Assembly (NCBI RefSeq): GCF_017876515.1 | Contig: NZ_JAGIOC010000001.1 | Span: forward strand, 1,364,001-1,428,000 | Reading direction: 5' to 3' | Source: Brachybacterium fresconis | GTDB lineage: Bacteria > Actinomycetota > Actinomycetes > Actinomycetales > Dermabacteraceae | Length of the DNA: 64,000 bases | In this document: positions 18,909 through 27,811 of the stretch, piece after piece | How positions within the stretch are numbered: position 1 is the first letter of the stretch | How the letters are laid out: each line of letters starts with the position of its first letter | Position numbers and translations under genes: made by a program | Notes under the pieces: generated by a model | What the model was told of the DNA's origin: nothing | Seen by the model: only the letters and a program-made list of their open reading frames with translations | Databases searched by the model: none

Positions 18909-19778
18909 TCAGTCCATCGTCTCCCGCAGCCGCGCGATCTGCTCGTCGACGTCGAAATCCGCCGTCGGCCACTGCGGATCGATGCCTCTCAGAGCGTCCA
19001 GCAGGAGCTGCTGGACGGCGATGCGGGCGTACCACTTGCGGTCGGCCGGGACCACGGTCCAGGGCGCGTTCTCGGTCGAGGTGGCCCGCAGTGCGCGCGT
19101 GTACGCGTCCATGTAGGCGTCCCAGTGGGCGCGCTCGTCCACGTCGCCGGGGCTGAACTTCCAGTGCTTGTCGGGACGCTCGAGGCGCTCCATCAGCCGC
19201 TCCCCCTGCTCCTGGGCGGAGATGTGGAGCATGACCTTGACGATCACGGTCCCGGCGTCGGTGAGCTCCTTCTCGAAGGCGTTGATCGCCGTGTAGCGCC
19301 GGCGGATCTCCGCCGCGTCGGCCCAGCCGTGGACGCGGTGGATCAGCACGTCCTCGTACTGGGAGCGGTCGAAGACGCCGATCATCCCGGGCTCGGGAGC
19401 GTGCTTGCGGATCCGCCACAGGAAGTCGTGGCGCTTCTCCGCCCGGGTGGGGTCCTTGAACGCCGTGATGTCCACGCCCTGCGGATCGACGTCACCGACC
19501 ACGTGCCGCATGATGCCGCCCTTGCCGGACGTGTCCATGCCCTGCACGATCAGCAGCACGGAACGTCCATCGTCCTGCTCGTGGTGGGCCGCGTAGAGCC
19601 GCTCCTGGAGATCATCGAGGGTGCTGTCACGGGTAGCCAGCAACTTCTTGCCGTCGGCCTTCTTCCCGCTGAAACCCGGGGTGGCCCCGGGATCCAGCTC
19701 GGTGACCTCGCCCGTCCAGCCCGGGCCGAGGCGGAACCCCGTCGGCGTCTTCTCGGCATGCTTGCGCTTCTTCGCCAT
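18909..19778 (-). CDS. ppk2: Polyphosphate kinase 2 family protein
   Basis: Transfers phosphate between polyphosphate and nucleotides. The product is a single-domain 289-residue PPK2 protein. The Walker A loop is V-Q-G-M-D-T-S-G-K-G-G (Lys86). The Walker B/lid region has G-V-F-D-R-S-Q-Y-E-D-V-L and the R-R-R-Y-T-A-I-N-A-F-E-K-E-L block. The W-x-F-S-P-G-D-V-D-E-R-A-H-W-D motif and K-W-Y-A-R are typical of the class that phosphorylates AMP/ADP or NDP; the class cannot be settled by eye. The ribosome site AGGAGA (19783-19788) survives, but the IS110 element is inserted 15 bp upstream of the ATG and has displaced whatever promoter lay beyond. Expression may now depend on read-through from the transposase. 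Confidence 0.92.
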   Translation of the reverse strand: MAKKRKHAEKTPTGFRLGPGWTGEVTELDPGATPGFSGKKADGKKLLATRDSTLDDLQERLYAAHHEQDDGRSVLLIVQGMDTSGKGGIMRHVVGDVDPQGVDITAFKDPTRAEKRHDFLWRIRKHAPEPGMIGVFDRSQYEDVLIHRVHGWADAAEIRRRYTAINAFEKELTDAGTVIVKVMLHISAQEQGERLMERLERPDKHWKFSPGDVDERAHWDAYMDAYTRALRATSTENAPWTVVPADRKWYARIAVQQLLLDALRGIDPQWPTADFDVDEQIARLRETMD

Positions 19779-19792
19779 GGGTATCTCCTATG

Positions 19793-20884
19793 TCAAGCGG
19801 CTTGCCGGACGCAAGTCGTTGAGGTGGGGTTCAGTGGAATCGGGGTGTTGGCGAGGGCTTCGGCGTGGGCGTGGGTGAGAGTGCGCCAGATGCGGCGGGC
19901 GATGGCATTCTTGAGACAGCGGAGTGCTTCCATCACGGTCTTTCCCTGTTCTCGGAGTCGTTCGTAGTAGTCCTTGCCGGGCCCCTCGAGGCGAATCTGG
20001 GTCAAGGCGATACGGTGAATCGCGCAGTTCAACTGACGATTCCCGCCCCTGTTCAGACGGACCCTTCCCTCGGTCTTGCCTGACCAGACCGGGATCGGAG
20101 CGCAGCCGGCGAACATCGCGTACTTCCCGTCGTTCGCGAACCGTTCGATCCCCGCGGTCTCGGCGATGATCTTCGCGGCCGACAACTCCGCGCAGCCAGG
20201 GATCTCCAGTAGGACCGGCTCCACCTCCCGGACCATGGCACGCAGCCGCGCATCGAGCTCGCTGATCGAGTGGCAGAGCCGTTCAAGATCGGCAAGGACC
20301 ATGCCTGCGATCTCCGCGACGATCCCCTCGCTCGTCTCGATCACGCCCCGCACCTGTTCCTGGGCCGGTCGATGAGTCAGCGCGCGCGGTGCCGGATCGA
20401 CTTCAGGATCAAGTTCGTGCAGGTGCCAGCGCAGGCGGTTGATCACCCGGGTCCGCTCCGCGACCAGGTCCTCACGACGGGCCAGGACCAGCTTGATCTC
20501 TCGTGCCTGCTCATCGGTGAACGCGATGGGAAGATCCTCTTCCCTGGCCAGCGCACGAGCGACGGCGAGAGCATCGATCGGGTCGGACTTCCCGCGGGTG
20601 CGCGCTGCGGCGCGTTGGCGAGCCATCAGCTTCGCCGGAACTCTGACCACGGGCTCTGCGTGGGCGAGGAGGTCGCGTTCGAGCAGACCGGTGAGGTGGC
20701 GGCAATCCTCCAGCCCCCACCGACGATCCTGCTCGATGAAGCTCTTCCGGGCCCAGCGATATGCGTTCTCGTGACCGCTGTGAGTCGCGCGGACCGTGAT
20801 CTGCCCGATCTGCTTGCCCGCCGCGTCGACCGCGACGAAGGTGTGCGAGTTCTTGTGGACGTCAGCGCCGATCAGGACCACCAT
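19793..20884 (-). CDS. IS110 family transposase (DEDD recombinase)
   Basis: Recombinase of 363 residues. The N-terminal RuvC-like DEDD domain has Asp8 in I-G-A-D-V-H-K-N, an acidic residue near Glu59/Asp60 (G-L-E-D-C), and Asp101/Asp104 in G-K-S-D-P-I-D-A-L-A-V-A-R-A. A long helical linker follows. The C-terminal Transposase_20 domain contains I-P-G-C-A-E-L-S-A-A-K-I and F-A-G-C-A-P-I-P-V-W-S-G-K (candidate catalytic Ser268), then L-N-R-G-G-N-R-Q-L-N. It looks complete. The stop TGA (19793-19795) is made of the core TG plus an A from the flanking target DNA. AGGGAGG lies upstream of the ATG at 20884. The upstream non-coding region likely encodes its bridge RNA. Confidence 0.95.
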   Translation of the reverse strand: MVVLIGADVHKNSHTFVAVDAAGKQIGQITVRATHSGHENAYRWARKSFIEQDRRWGLEDCRHLTGLLERDLLAHAEPVVRVPAKLMARQRAAARTRGKSDPIDALAVARALAREEDLPIAFTDEQAREIKLVLARREDLVAERTRVINRLRWHLHELDPEVDPAPRALTHRPAQEQVRGVIETSEGIVAEIAGMVLADLERLCHSISELDARLRAMVREVEPVLLEIPGCAELSAAKIIAETAGIERFANDGKYAMFAGCAPIPVWSGKTEGRVRLNRGGNRQLNCAIHRIALTQIRLEGPGKDYYERLREQGKTVMEALRCLKNAIARRIWRTLTHAHAEALANTPIPLNPTSTTCVRQAA

Positions 20885-21125
20885 GGCGACTGCCTCCCTT
20901 GTATTCGAGTGGGGTCGAACGGTCGGGCCGGTCGGCGGACAAACCTCAGTGGGGCAGCTGCACGCTCCTATCAAGTCACGCCGGCCGGTCCTTCCCACCC
21001 GGCGACGGCAATACCCATGCAGGCCAGCTCAACACGGAGCGGCAGCCAGGCTAAGAGCCAATCACCGGATGGAAAGGATCCAACCACCGCGACACCCGCG
21101 GCACCACCAAGCCTCACACTGAGGG
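19794..21125 (-). mobile_element. IS110-family insertion sequence (about 1.33 kb)
   Basis: Contains one DEDD transposase and about 240 bp of non-coding left end. I place the boundaries at a shared dinucleotide, TG on the minus strand (19794-19795 and 21126-21127), because this restores a simple empty site: TTAGCC, TG, ACATAGGAG. No terminal inverted repeats or target duplication longer than the core are seen, as expected for IS110. Ends could be off by one or two bases. Confidence 0.8.
20885..21125 (-). ncRNA. Candidate IS110 bridge RNA region (left end)
   Basis: In the IS110 group the guide (bridge) RNA comes from the left end, upstream of the transposase. Two loops are visible on the minus strand. 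Target loop: stem GCTC/GAGC (21055-21058 with 21027-21030) encloses TTAGCCTG (21047-21054), identical to the left flank plus core (21126-21133), and GTGT (21032-21035), which pairs with the first bases of the right flank allowing a G-U. Donor loop: stem CGGCG/CGCCG (20979-20983 with 20933-20937) encloses CTTGA (20971-20975), matching the right-end/core junction, and CACTGAGG (20944-20951), the exact complement of the left-end terminus (21117-21124). RNA ends are not known. Confidence 0.7.
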
Positions 21126-21205
21126 CAGGCTAACCGCGGTGCCGCCCGGGCACGAGGGTCGCGGCGAACTTGACTCTTCCGATCGGTCGGCGGAGTGTCT
21201 TCCGC

Positions 21206-22378
21206 ATGACGATCACCGCCATCACCGATGCTCATGTCCATCCCGTGTCCGCGCCCGCCTTCGACGGCACCGTCCTGGTCGAGGACGGCCGGATCACGGC
21301 CGCCGGAGATGACGTCGCGGTCCCCGCGGGCGCCGAGGTCGTCGACGCCGACGGCGCCTGGCTGCTGCCGGGCTTCATCGACGCCCACGTCCACCTCGGC
21401 GTCGATGAGGAGGGCGAGGGCTGGGCCGGCCAGGACACCAACGAGATGACCGATCCGGTGATGGCCGCCGCTCGCGCGATCGACGCGATCAACCCCGTCG
21501 AGATCGGGTTCGACGACGCGATCATCGGCGGGATCACCGCCGTGAACGTCAACCCCGGCTCCGGGAACCCGATCGGCGGTCTGGCCGTCGCGATCCACAC
21601 CCACGGCCGGGTGGTCGACGACATGGTGCTGCGCAGCCCCTCCGGACTGAAGGCCGCCCTCGGCGAGAACCCCAAGCGCGTCTACGGCGAGCGCACGCAG
21701 ACGCCGTCGACGCGCCTCGGCGTCGCCCTGACCATCCGCAAGGCCTTCGCCACGGCGCGCGCCTGGATGGGCAAGGACGAGGCCGACCGCGACGCGGACC
21801 TGGTCTCCGAGGCGCTCGCCCGCGTGCTGAACCGTGAGATCCCGTGGCGCCAGCACTCCCACCGCGCCGACGACATCGCCACCGCCCTGCGGCTGGCCGA
21901 GGAGTTCGGCTACGACCTGGTGCTGGACCACGGCACCGAGTCGTACCTGATCGCGGACAGGATCGCGGCCGCCGGGGTGCCGGTGCTGTACGGCCCGCTG
22001 ATCGTGTCCCGCTCGAAGGTGGAGGTCCGCCACCGCACCCCGAAGGCGCCGGGCCTGCTCACCGCCGCCGGGGTCAAGGTCTCGATCATCACCGATCACC
22101 CGGTGGTGCCGATCGAGTTCCTGGTGCACCAGGCGGCGCTCGCGGTCACGCACGGCATGGCCCCGGACGACGCCCTGCGCGCGATCACCCTGCACCCCGC
22201 CGAGGTCCTCGGCGTGGCCGACCGGATCGGGTCGATCGAGACGGGCAAGGATGCCGACCTGGTGCTGTGGGAGGGCGACCCGCTGGACACCCGGCACCGC
22301 ACCCTGCGGGTGTGGCAGGGCGGCACCGAGGTCATGCACCGCGACGCGTCGGGCGAGCCGGTGGTCGCCGAGCGCTGA
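21206..22378 (+). CDS. Amidohydrolase family protein (imidazolonepropionase-like)
   Basis: Metal-dependent hydrolase of 390 residues with the composite beta-sandwich and TIM-barrel layout. An N-terminal beta segment ends in G-A-W-L-L-P-G-F-I-D-A-H-V-H-L-G, the metal-binding H-x-H. Later come V-L-D-H-G-T-E-S, I-I-T-D-H-P-V-V-P (His/Asp of the metal site), and the C-terminal L-H-P-A-E-V-L-G-V-A-D-R-I-G-S-I-E-T-G-K-D-A-D-L-V-L-W-E-G-D-P-L, typical of the imidazolonepropionase/dipeptidase branch. The V-N-V-N-P-G-S-G-N-P-I-G-G segment is characteristic of a subgroup annotated only as amidohydrolase. The substrate cannot be named. The start is the ATG at 21206; the IS110 left end lies about 80 bp upstream and is divergent. 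Confidence 0.88.
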   Translation: MTITAITDAHVHPVSAPAFDGTVLVEDGRITAAGDDVAVPAGAEVVDADGAWLLPGFIDAHVHLGVDEEGEGWAGQDTNEMTDPVMAAARAIDAINPVEIGFDDAIIGGITAVNVNPGSGNPIGGLAVAIHTHGRVVDDMVLRSPSGLKAALGENPKRVYGERTQTPSTRLGVALTIRKAFATARAWMGKDEADRDADLVSEALARVLNREIPWRQHSHRADDIATALRLAEEFGYDLVLDHGTESYLIADRIAAAGVPVLYGPLIVSRSKVEVRHRTPKAPGLLTAAGVKVSIITDHPVVPIEFLVHQAALAVTHGMAPDDALRAITLHPAEVLGVADRIGSIETGKDADLVLWEGDPLDTRHRTLRVWQGGTEVMHRDASGEPVVAER

Positions 22379-22380
22379 TC

Positions 22381-22412
22381 CGCGACGCGGCGCAGATCGC
22401 GCCGACGTCGCG
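22381..22412. terminator. Bidirectional hairpin between amidohydrolase and PepSY genes
   Basis: CGCGAC/GTCGCG with an inner GGCGC/GCGCC pair, immediately after the amidohydrolase stop. The flanking genes converge, so it could end both transcripts. No U-tract. Confidence 0.5.
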
Positions 22413-22468
22413 GGGTCTCGCTCCGGCGGAGGGGGCGGGCCGTCCTCGCTCGCGGGCTGCGCGCTCGA

Positions 22469-23182
22469 TCAGTCCTCGACGCGGACCTCACCGGTGCTGA
22501 CGTCGACGTCGACCTCCACGTCGTCCTCGCCGTCGGAGGATTCGATGTCGACCTGGTAGCGGATCGTGCCGTCGTCGGAATCCAGGTCCCAGCCGGAGAC
22601 CCGGCCGTCACGCTCCTGGACGGCGAGGTCGAGGGCCTCCGGGGGCGTCATCGGCGAGGTGACGTCGACGACGGGATCGTCGACCTCGTCGTCCTCCTCG
22701 TCGTGCTCGAGCACCTTCCCGGTCGTGGCGTCGATGTCGAGATCGTGCTCCTGGCCGTCGACGGCCACCTCGATCTCCCAGACCCAGCCGTGGTCGTCAT
22801 CGTGGTCGATCGAGACCGACACCGTCTCGCCGCCGCCCGCGGTCTGCACCGCGATGCCGACGGCCTCCTCGGCGGGGACCGGCAGCTGTTCGGTGGCGAG
22901 GTCGGCATCGGCGGGCAGGGCGGCCGCATCCTCGGAACCAGCGGTGTCGGAAGCGGACCCGCCGCCGTCGCTGGCCGCCGTGTCGCCGCCGTCGCTCGCC
23001 GCCGTGTCGTCACCGGTCTCCCCGCCGCCGTCGTCGCTGGCGGAGCTGCCGGAGCCGGCACCCTGGGTGATGCCCTCGTCGTTCTCATCGCTCTGCCCGC
23101 CGCAGCCGGCGGCCAGAGCGATCACGAGCGCACCGAGAGCGGCGGCGCGGGCGGTGGTGGTAGAACGCGTCGTGCGGATCAT
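22469..23182 (-). CDS. PepSY domain lipoprotein
   Basis: Predicted surface lipoprotein, 237 residues. The signal peptide ends in a lipobox, I-A-L-A-A-G-C (Cys27), followed by a low-complexity linker of Gly/Ser/Asp (D-G-G-E-T-G-D-D-T-A-A-S repeats). Two PepSY units follow: one around A-V-G-I-A-V-Q-T-A-G-G with W-E-I-E-V-A-V-D-G-Q-E-H-D-L-D-I-D-A-T-T-G-K-V-L, and a second, P-P-E-A-L-D-L-A-V-Q-E-R, ending V-D-V-S-T-G-E-V-R-V-E-D. Each ends in the classic D-x-x-T/S-G-x-V motif. PepSY proteins inhibit proteases or sense envelope state; the role here is unknown. CAGGAGGAGA precedes the ATG. Confidence 0.88.
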   Translation of the reverse strand: MIRTTRSTTTARAAALGALVIALAAGCGGQSDENDEGITQGAGSGSSASDDGGGETGDDTAASDGGDTAASDGGGSASDTAGSEDAAALPADADLATEQLPVPAEEAVGIAVQTAGGGETVSVSIDHDDDHGWVWEIEVAVDGQEHDLDIDATTGKVLEHDEEDDEVDDPVVDVTSPMTPPEALDLAVQERDGRVSGWDLDSDDGTIRYQVDIESSDGEDDVEVDVDVSTGEVRVED

Positions 23183-23448
23183 GTCCGGTCTCCTCCTGTG
23201 GGGCGTCGGCCCCGATGAGTGGTCGATGACCCCAGCGTAGAAGCGGTTTTCAGTTCCGGCGAGCTTCCTGAGAGCACTCTCATCGTCCTCTCATCCGGGG
23301 GGCGCAGCCCGGAAGTGCTCCGCCCTCGTCGGCCACTCCTGGAGCGGAACCGAGCCCGGCGTCCGTCCTTCCCCCGCCTCCGCGTCCGCCGTACGGTGAG
23401 GCCAGGCCCTCCGGGGCCCTCGACGGCACCCACCTGCTGGAAGGCGTC

Positions 23449-25917
23449 ATGACCACCACCGCGACCTGGCCGAACTCCCCCGCCCACGCCCCGACCGAGG
23501 AGGAGCTCGACCGGCTCCACGCCTGGTGGCGCGCCGCCAACTACCTCTCGGTCGGGCAGATCTACCTGATGGACAATCCGCTGCTGCGCAAGCCCCTGCA
23601 GCGCGAGCAGGTCAAGCCGCGCCTGCTCGGCCATTGGGGAACCACCCCGGGCCTGACCTTCCTGTACGCGCACGCGAACCGGGCGATCCGGCAGCGCGGC
23701 CTGAACGCCCTGTACATCACCGGCCCCGGCCACGGCGGACCGGGTCTGGTCGCCGCGAGCTATCTCGAGGGCACCTACTCCGAGGTGTACCCCGCCGTGG
23801 GGCAGGACGAGGAGGGCCTGAACCGCCTGTTCACGCAGTTCTCGTTCCCCGGCGGGATCCCCTCGCACGTCGCCCCCGAGACGCCCGGATCGATCCACGA
23901 GGGCGGCGAGCTCGGCTACTCCCTCTCCCATGCCTACGGGGCGATGTTCGACAGCCCCGACCAGATCGCCTTCACGGTGGTCGGCGACGGCGAGGCGGAG
24001 ACCGGCCCGCTGGCGACCTCCTGGCACTCCAACAAGTTCGCCAACCCCCAGCAGGACGGCGTGGTGCTGCCGATCCTGCATCTGAACGGGTACAAGATCG
24101 CGAACCCCACGGTGCTGGCGCGGATCGGCGACGAGGAGCTCGACGCCCTGCTGCGCGGCTACGGCCATACCCCGCTGTTCTTCACCGGCGGCTTCGACGA
24201 CGAGGACCCGATCGCCGCGCACGAGCGCTTCGCCGCCGTGCTGGATGAGGCCCTCGACCAGATCGCTCAGATCAAGCAGCAGGCGCAGGAGGACGCCGCG
24301 GCCGGCCGGGAGAGCGAACGCCCCGCCTGGCCGATGATCGTCTTCCGCACCCCGAAGGGCTGGACCGGGCCGAAGACCGTCGACGGCAACGTCACCGAGG
24401 GCTCCTGGCGCTCGCACCAGGTCCCGCTGGGCGGCGCCCGTGACAGCGACGAGCACCTCGCCGAGCTGGATGCCTGGTTGCGCTCGTACCGCCCCGAGGA
24501 GCTGTTCGACGAGGACGGGCGACTGCTCGAGTCCATCGCGGAGACCGCTCCGCAGGCGGAGCTGCGGATGTCGGCGAACCCCTCGACCAACGGCGGCTCC
24601 GTGCTGGAACCGCTGCGGCTGCCGGACTTCCGAGAGCATGCGGTGGCCGTCCCCCACCCCGGCGGCGCCACCGCCGAGGCCACCCGGGTGCTGGGGACCT
24701 GGCTGCGCGACGTGATCCGCGATAACCCGCACAACTTCCGGATCTTCGGGCCCGACGAGACCGCCTCGAACCGCCTGCAGGCCGTCTACGAGCAGACGGA
24801 CAAGCAGTGGAACGCCGAGATCGAGCCCCATGATCGCCAGGAGCACCTCGCCCGGGCCGGCCGGGTGATGGAGGTGCTCTCCGAGCACCAGTGCCAGGGC
24901 TGGCTCGAGGGGTACCTGCTGACGGGCAGGCACGGGGTGTTCTCCTCCTACGAGGCGTTCATCCACATCGTCGACTCCATGGTCAACCAGCACGCGAAAT
25001 GGTTGAAGGTGACGAACGAGCTGGAGTGGCGTCGGCCCCTGGCGTCGCTGAACTACCTGCTGAGCTCGCACGTGTGGCGTCAGGACCACAACGGGTTCTC
25101 CCATCAGGACCCCGGCTTCATCGATCACATGGTCAACAAGAAGGCCGAGATCGTGCGGGTGTACCTGCCGCCGGACGCGAACACGCTGCTGTCGACCTAC
25201 GACCACTGCCTGCGCTCGCGCCAGTACGTGAACGTGGTCGTCGCCGGCAAGCAGCCGGGCCCCACCTGGCTGTCGATGGACGAGGCGATCGTCCACTGCA
25301 CCCGGGGGCTGGGCATCTGGGAGTGGGCCGGAACGGAGGTCGACGGCGAGGAGCCGGAGGTGGTGCTGGCCTGCGCCGGCGACGTCCCCACCGTCGAGAC
25401 GCTCGCCGCCGCGAAGATCCTGCGCACCAGGATCCCCGCGCTCCGGGTCCGGGTGGTCAACGTGGTGGATCTGATGCGGCTGCAGGACGATTCCGAGCAT
25501 CCCCACGGGCTCGCGCAGCGGGACTTCGTGGGACTGTTCGGCCAGGACATCCCGGTGGTGTTCGCCTACCACGGCTATCCCTGGCTGATCCATCGCCTCG
25601 CCTACCGCCATGACCGCAGCTCGCGGATCCACGTGCGCGGCTACAAGGAGGAGGGGACCACGACCACGCCCTTCGACATGCTGATGCGCAACGACACCGA
25701 CCGCTTCCATCTGGTGATGGACGTGCTGGACCGGGTCGAAGGGCTCGCGACCCGATATGCGGGGCTGCGTCAGCAGATGGAGGACGAGCGGTTCCGGGCC
25801 CGGGCCTTCGCGTACGAGCACGGGGAGGACCTGCCGGAGATCGCGGGGTGGCAGTGGGACGAGGGCGCCGGTGCCCAGGACGAGACGGTCGGGGCCACCG
25901 GCGGCGACAACGAGTGA
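23449..25917 (+). CDS. xfp: Xylulose-5-phosphate/fructose-6-phosphate phosphoketolase
   Basis: Thiamine-diphosphate enzyme splitting xylulose 5-phosphate (or fructose 6-phosphate) into acetyl phosphate and an aldose phosphate. It is 822 residues, full family length. Signatures are [47 protein letters not shown], the ThDP motif [11 protein letters not shown], and [18 protein letters not shown] precedes the ATG at 23449. No acetate kinase or phosphotransacetylase gene is adjacent. It is divergent from the PepSY gene and probably monocistronic. Whether it prefers X5P or both substrates cannot be read from the sequence. Confidence 0.96.
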   Translation: MTTTATWPNSPAHAPTEEELDRLHAWWRAANYLSVGQIYLMDNPLLRKPLQREQVKPRLLGHWGTTPGLTFLYAHANRAIRQRGLNALYITGPGHGGPGLVAASYLEGTYSEVYPAVGQDEEGLNRLFTQFSFPGGIPSHVAPETPGSIHEGGELGYSLSHAYGAMFDSPDQIAFTVVGDGEAETGPLATSWHSNKFANPQQDGVVLPILHLNGYKIANPTVLARIGDEELDALLRGYGHTPLFFTGGFDDEDPIAAHERFAAVLDEALDQIAQIKQQAQEDAAAGRESERPAWPMIVFRTPKGWTGPKTVDGNVTEGSWRSHQVPLGGARDSDEHLAELDAWLRSYRPEELFDEDGRLLESIAETAPQAELRMSANPSTNGGSVLEPLRLPDFREHAVAVPHPGGATAEATRVLGTWLRDVIRDNPHNFRIFGPDETASNRLQAVYEQTDKQWNAEIEPHDRQEHLARAGRVMEVLSEHQCQGWLEGYLLTGRHGVFSSYEAFIHIVDSMVNQHAKWLKVTNELEWRRPLASLNYLLSSHVWRQDHNGFSHQDPGFIDHMVNKKAEIVRVYLPPDANTLLSTYDHCLRSRQYVNVVVAGKQPGPTWLSMDEAIVHCTRGLGIWEWAGTEVDGEEPEVVLACAGDVPTVETLAAAKILRTRIPALRVRVVNVVDLMRLQDDSEHPHGLAQRDFVGLFGQDIPVVFAYHGYPWLIHRLAYRHDRSSRIHVRGYKEEGTTTTPFDMLMRNDTDRFHLVMDVLDRVEGLATRYAGLRQQMEDERFRARAFAYEHGEDLPEIAGWQWDEGAGAQDETVGATGGDNE

Positions 25918-26015
25918 GGGTCCGCGGGGCGATGCGATCGACGGGGCGATGCGATCCACGAAGCAGCGGGGCAGGATCCGCCGGACGCGGCGCGGGACGA
26001 GGGAGGCGGACCCGG

Positions 26016-26225
26016 TCAGTCGACCCGGCGCAGGGCGCTGCCCTTGTGCATCGCCACATGGTCGGTCTTGTCGCTGGCGATCTCGTACTGCGGATCGTCC
26101 GGGCTGCAGTGCCGGGTGCGCCCCTTGAACGGCACGTCCTTCGTGTGCGCGGCCGTGATGACGCCGCTGACGACGCCGGCCTCAGAGTTCCATTGCACGT
26201 GGTCGCCCACCGAGAATTCCGTCAT
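26016..26225 (-). CDS. DUF2945 / HVA1-family small protein
   Basis: A 69-residue cytoplasmic protein matching the hypervirulence-associated TUDOR-like (DUF2945) family. It begins F-S-V-G-D-H-V-Q-W-N-S, then G-x-V-S-G-V-I-T, H-T-K-D-V-P-F-K-G, and a late P-Q-Y-E-I-A-S-D-K-T-D-H-V-A-M-H-K-G-S-A-L, all in the expected order for a single small beta-barrel. Its molecular function is unknown; the fold suggests a binding module. It is divergent from acyP with 83 bp between them. AGGA lies 8 nt before the ATG. Confidence 0.85.
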   Translation of the reverse strand: MTEFSVGDHVQWNSEAGVVSGVITAAHTKDVPFKGRTRHCSPDDPQYEIASDKTDHVAMHKGSALRRVD

Positions 26226-26296
26226 GACCCGATCCTGCCACCGGTGGCGCGGGGACGTCCGAGCGATCGGTCGGCTCCCGCGGGAAGCCTGCTCGG

Positions 26297-26302
26297 TACG
26301 AT
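26297..26302 (+). promoter_or_regulatory. Leaderless -10 element for acyP
   Basis: TACGAT followed by 6 nt and the ATG at 26309. Confidence 0.5.
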
Positions 26303-26308
26303 CGAGGG

Positions 26309-26635
26309 ATGGGACGACATCCAGACCCCTCTGACCCCGCCTCGTCGGCCGGGTCCGCCGATGACGTCGTGCGGCGGATCGTCCGCGTCCGCGGGCAGGT
26401 GCAGGGCGTCGGATTCCGGATGTCGGCGGCCTCGCAGGCCAAGCACCTGGGCGTGAGCGGGACCGTGCGCAATCTGTGGGACGCCTCGGTGGAGGCCGAC
26501 GTCGAAGGCCCCGCTGAGTCGGTCGAACAGATGATCAGCTGGCTGCGCGAGGGACCACCCAGCGCGCAGGTCAGCGGGATCGACGTGCGGTCCGAGAGCC
26601 CCCGCGGGGCCGAGGCCTTCCGCATCACCGGTTGA
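26309..26635 (+). CDS. acyP: Acylphosphatase
   Basis: Small enzyme hydrolysing carboxyl-phosphate bonds, 108 residues including an N-terminal extension of about 20 hydrophilic residues that most family members lack. The signature V-R-G-Q-V-Q-G-V-G-F-R supplies catalytic Arg37, and S-G-T-V-R-N-L-W-D-A-S supplies catalytic Asn55. The rest of the ferredoxin-like fold (V-E-A-D-V-E-G-P, S-V-E-Q-M-I-S-W-L-R-E-G-P-P-S-A-Q-V) is intact. A TACGAT -10 sits 6 nt before the ATG, supporting this start over an internal one. It converges with the MFS gene. Confidence 0.93.
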   Translation: MGRHPDPSDPASSAGSADDVVRRIVRVRGQVQGVGFRMSAASQAKHLGVSGTVRNLWDASVEADVEGPAESVEQMISWLREGPPSAQVSGIDVRSESPRGAEAFRITG

Positions 26636-26641
26636 GGCGGC

Positions 26642-27811
26642 TCACACCGTCGCGCGATCTCCTGAGCTGGTGCGCAGGTAGTGCGCCGCGACGAGCACCC
26701 CCGCGGTCACCATCACCGTGGACGTCAGGATCACCGCGGTCTGGCCGGCGCCCTCCAGCAGCACCCCGCCGACGAGGGCTCCGCCGGCGATCGCGGCGTT
26801 GAACACGGCGCTGTTCAGCGCTGTGCCCTCCTCGATGACCTCGCCGGCCTGCGTGTTCACGAAGGCCTGGACGGTCACCGAGACCGCCCCGACGAACAGT
26901 CCCCACACCAGCATGACCAGCAGCGCCGAGACCGGACCGCGCATCAGCACCAGCACCGCGAGCAGCCCGGCGCCGATGCCCGTGGAGACCACGAGCACGC
27001 CGAGCGGGGCGCTGCGCCGCAGCAGCGGGGCCACCGCGAAGTTGCCGATCAGCCCGGCGATCCCGTAGGCGAGCAGCATCCCGCCCACACGGGTGAGGGG
27101 CACCTCGCCCCGCTCCAGCAGGATCGGGCTGATGTAGGCGTAGGTGATGAACTGCGCGAGGACCACCAGCACGGCGAAGGCCAGCGCGTAGCGCACGCCG
27201 CGGTGCCGGGCGGCGGCCAGCATCATCTGCGGGGTCACCCGGGATTCGGTGCGGACGGGCCGGACGAGCACGAGCAGCAGCACGGTCACCACGGCCGCGG
27301 CGGCGCCGACGACGGCGAAGGCGGAGCGCCACCCCAGATGGGTCCCGATCCAGGCTCCGACGGGGACACCCAGGACCAGGGCGGCACCTGCCCCGCCGAA
27401 GGCGAGGGTCAGGGCACGGGCGGCCTGCTCGCGCGGCACCTGGCCGAGGGCGACGATGGCCATCACCGCCCAGTACAGGCCGATCGAGATCCCCGCGAAC
27501 AGTCGGGCGATCAGCAGCACCGCGAAGGTCGGCGCGACCACGCTGAGCGCGCAGGAGACGACCACGGAGGCCATGGCGATCACCGGCACCAGACGACGGT
27601 CCATCCCGCGCACGATCACCGGGGTGAGCAGGGCGACGACCCCGGCCAGGAATCCGGGGACCGTCACGGCGAGGCCGGCCACGCCCTCGCTGACGCCGAG
27701 ATCCGGTGCCATCACGCTGAGCACGCCGATCGGCAGCTCCTCGATCGTGACGAGCACGAAGATCCCCACCGCCAGCGCCGTCACCGCAGCCCATCGCCGT
27801 GCGCCGTCCAC
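26642..27811 (-). CDS. MFS transporter, DHA1-type efflux permease
   Basis: Twelve-helix major facilitator, 389 residues from the GTG at 27811, which has GAAGGAG five bases upstream. The longer frame upstream is Arg/Gly-rich and not membrane-like. Helix 1 reads V-T-A-L-A-V-G-I-F-V-L-V-T-I-E-E-L-P-I-G, with the E-x-L-P-x-G pattern of the AraJ/CmlR sugar- or drug-efflux group. The loop 2-3 motif is diverged to R-G-M-D-R-R-L, and motif C appears as G-G-A-G-A-A-L-V-L-G-V-P-V-G. Substrate unknown. Only 6 bp separate its stop from acyP, and the two genes converge. Confidence 0.88.
   Translation of the reverse strand: MDGARRWAAVTALAVGIFVLVTIEELPIGVLSVMAPDLGVSEGVAGLAVTVPGFLAGVVALLTPVIVRGMDRRLVPVIAMASVVVSCALSVVAPTFAVLLIARLFAGISIGLYWAVMAIVALGQVPREQAARALTLAFGGAGAALVLGVPVGAWIGTHLGWRSAFAVVGAAAAVVTVLLLVLVRPVRTESRVTPQMMLAAARHRGVRYALAFAVLVVLAQFITYAYISPILLERGEVPLTRVGGMLLAYGIAGLIGNFAVAPLLRRSAPLGVLVVSTGIGAGLLAVLVLMRGPVSALLVMLVWGLFVGAVSVTVQAFVNTQAGEVIEEGTALNSAVFNAAIAGGALVGGVLLEGAGQTAVILTSTVMVTAGVLVAAHYLRTSSGDRATV

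Noticed and set aside
21140..21200. Terminal inverted repeat of the IS
   Set aside because: No sequence here matches the other end; IS110 elements usually lack such repeats, and the core/guide evidence places the end at 21125.
23179..25959. Minus-strand open frame of 926 codons
   Set aside because: Antisense to the full-length phosphoketolase gene; no recognisable domain.
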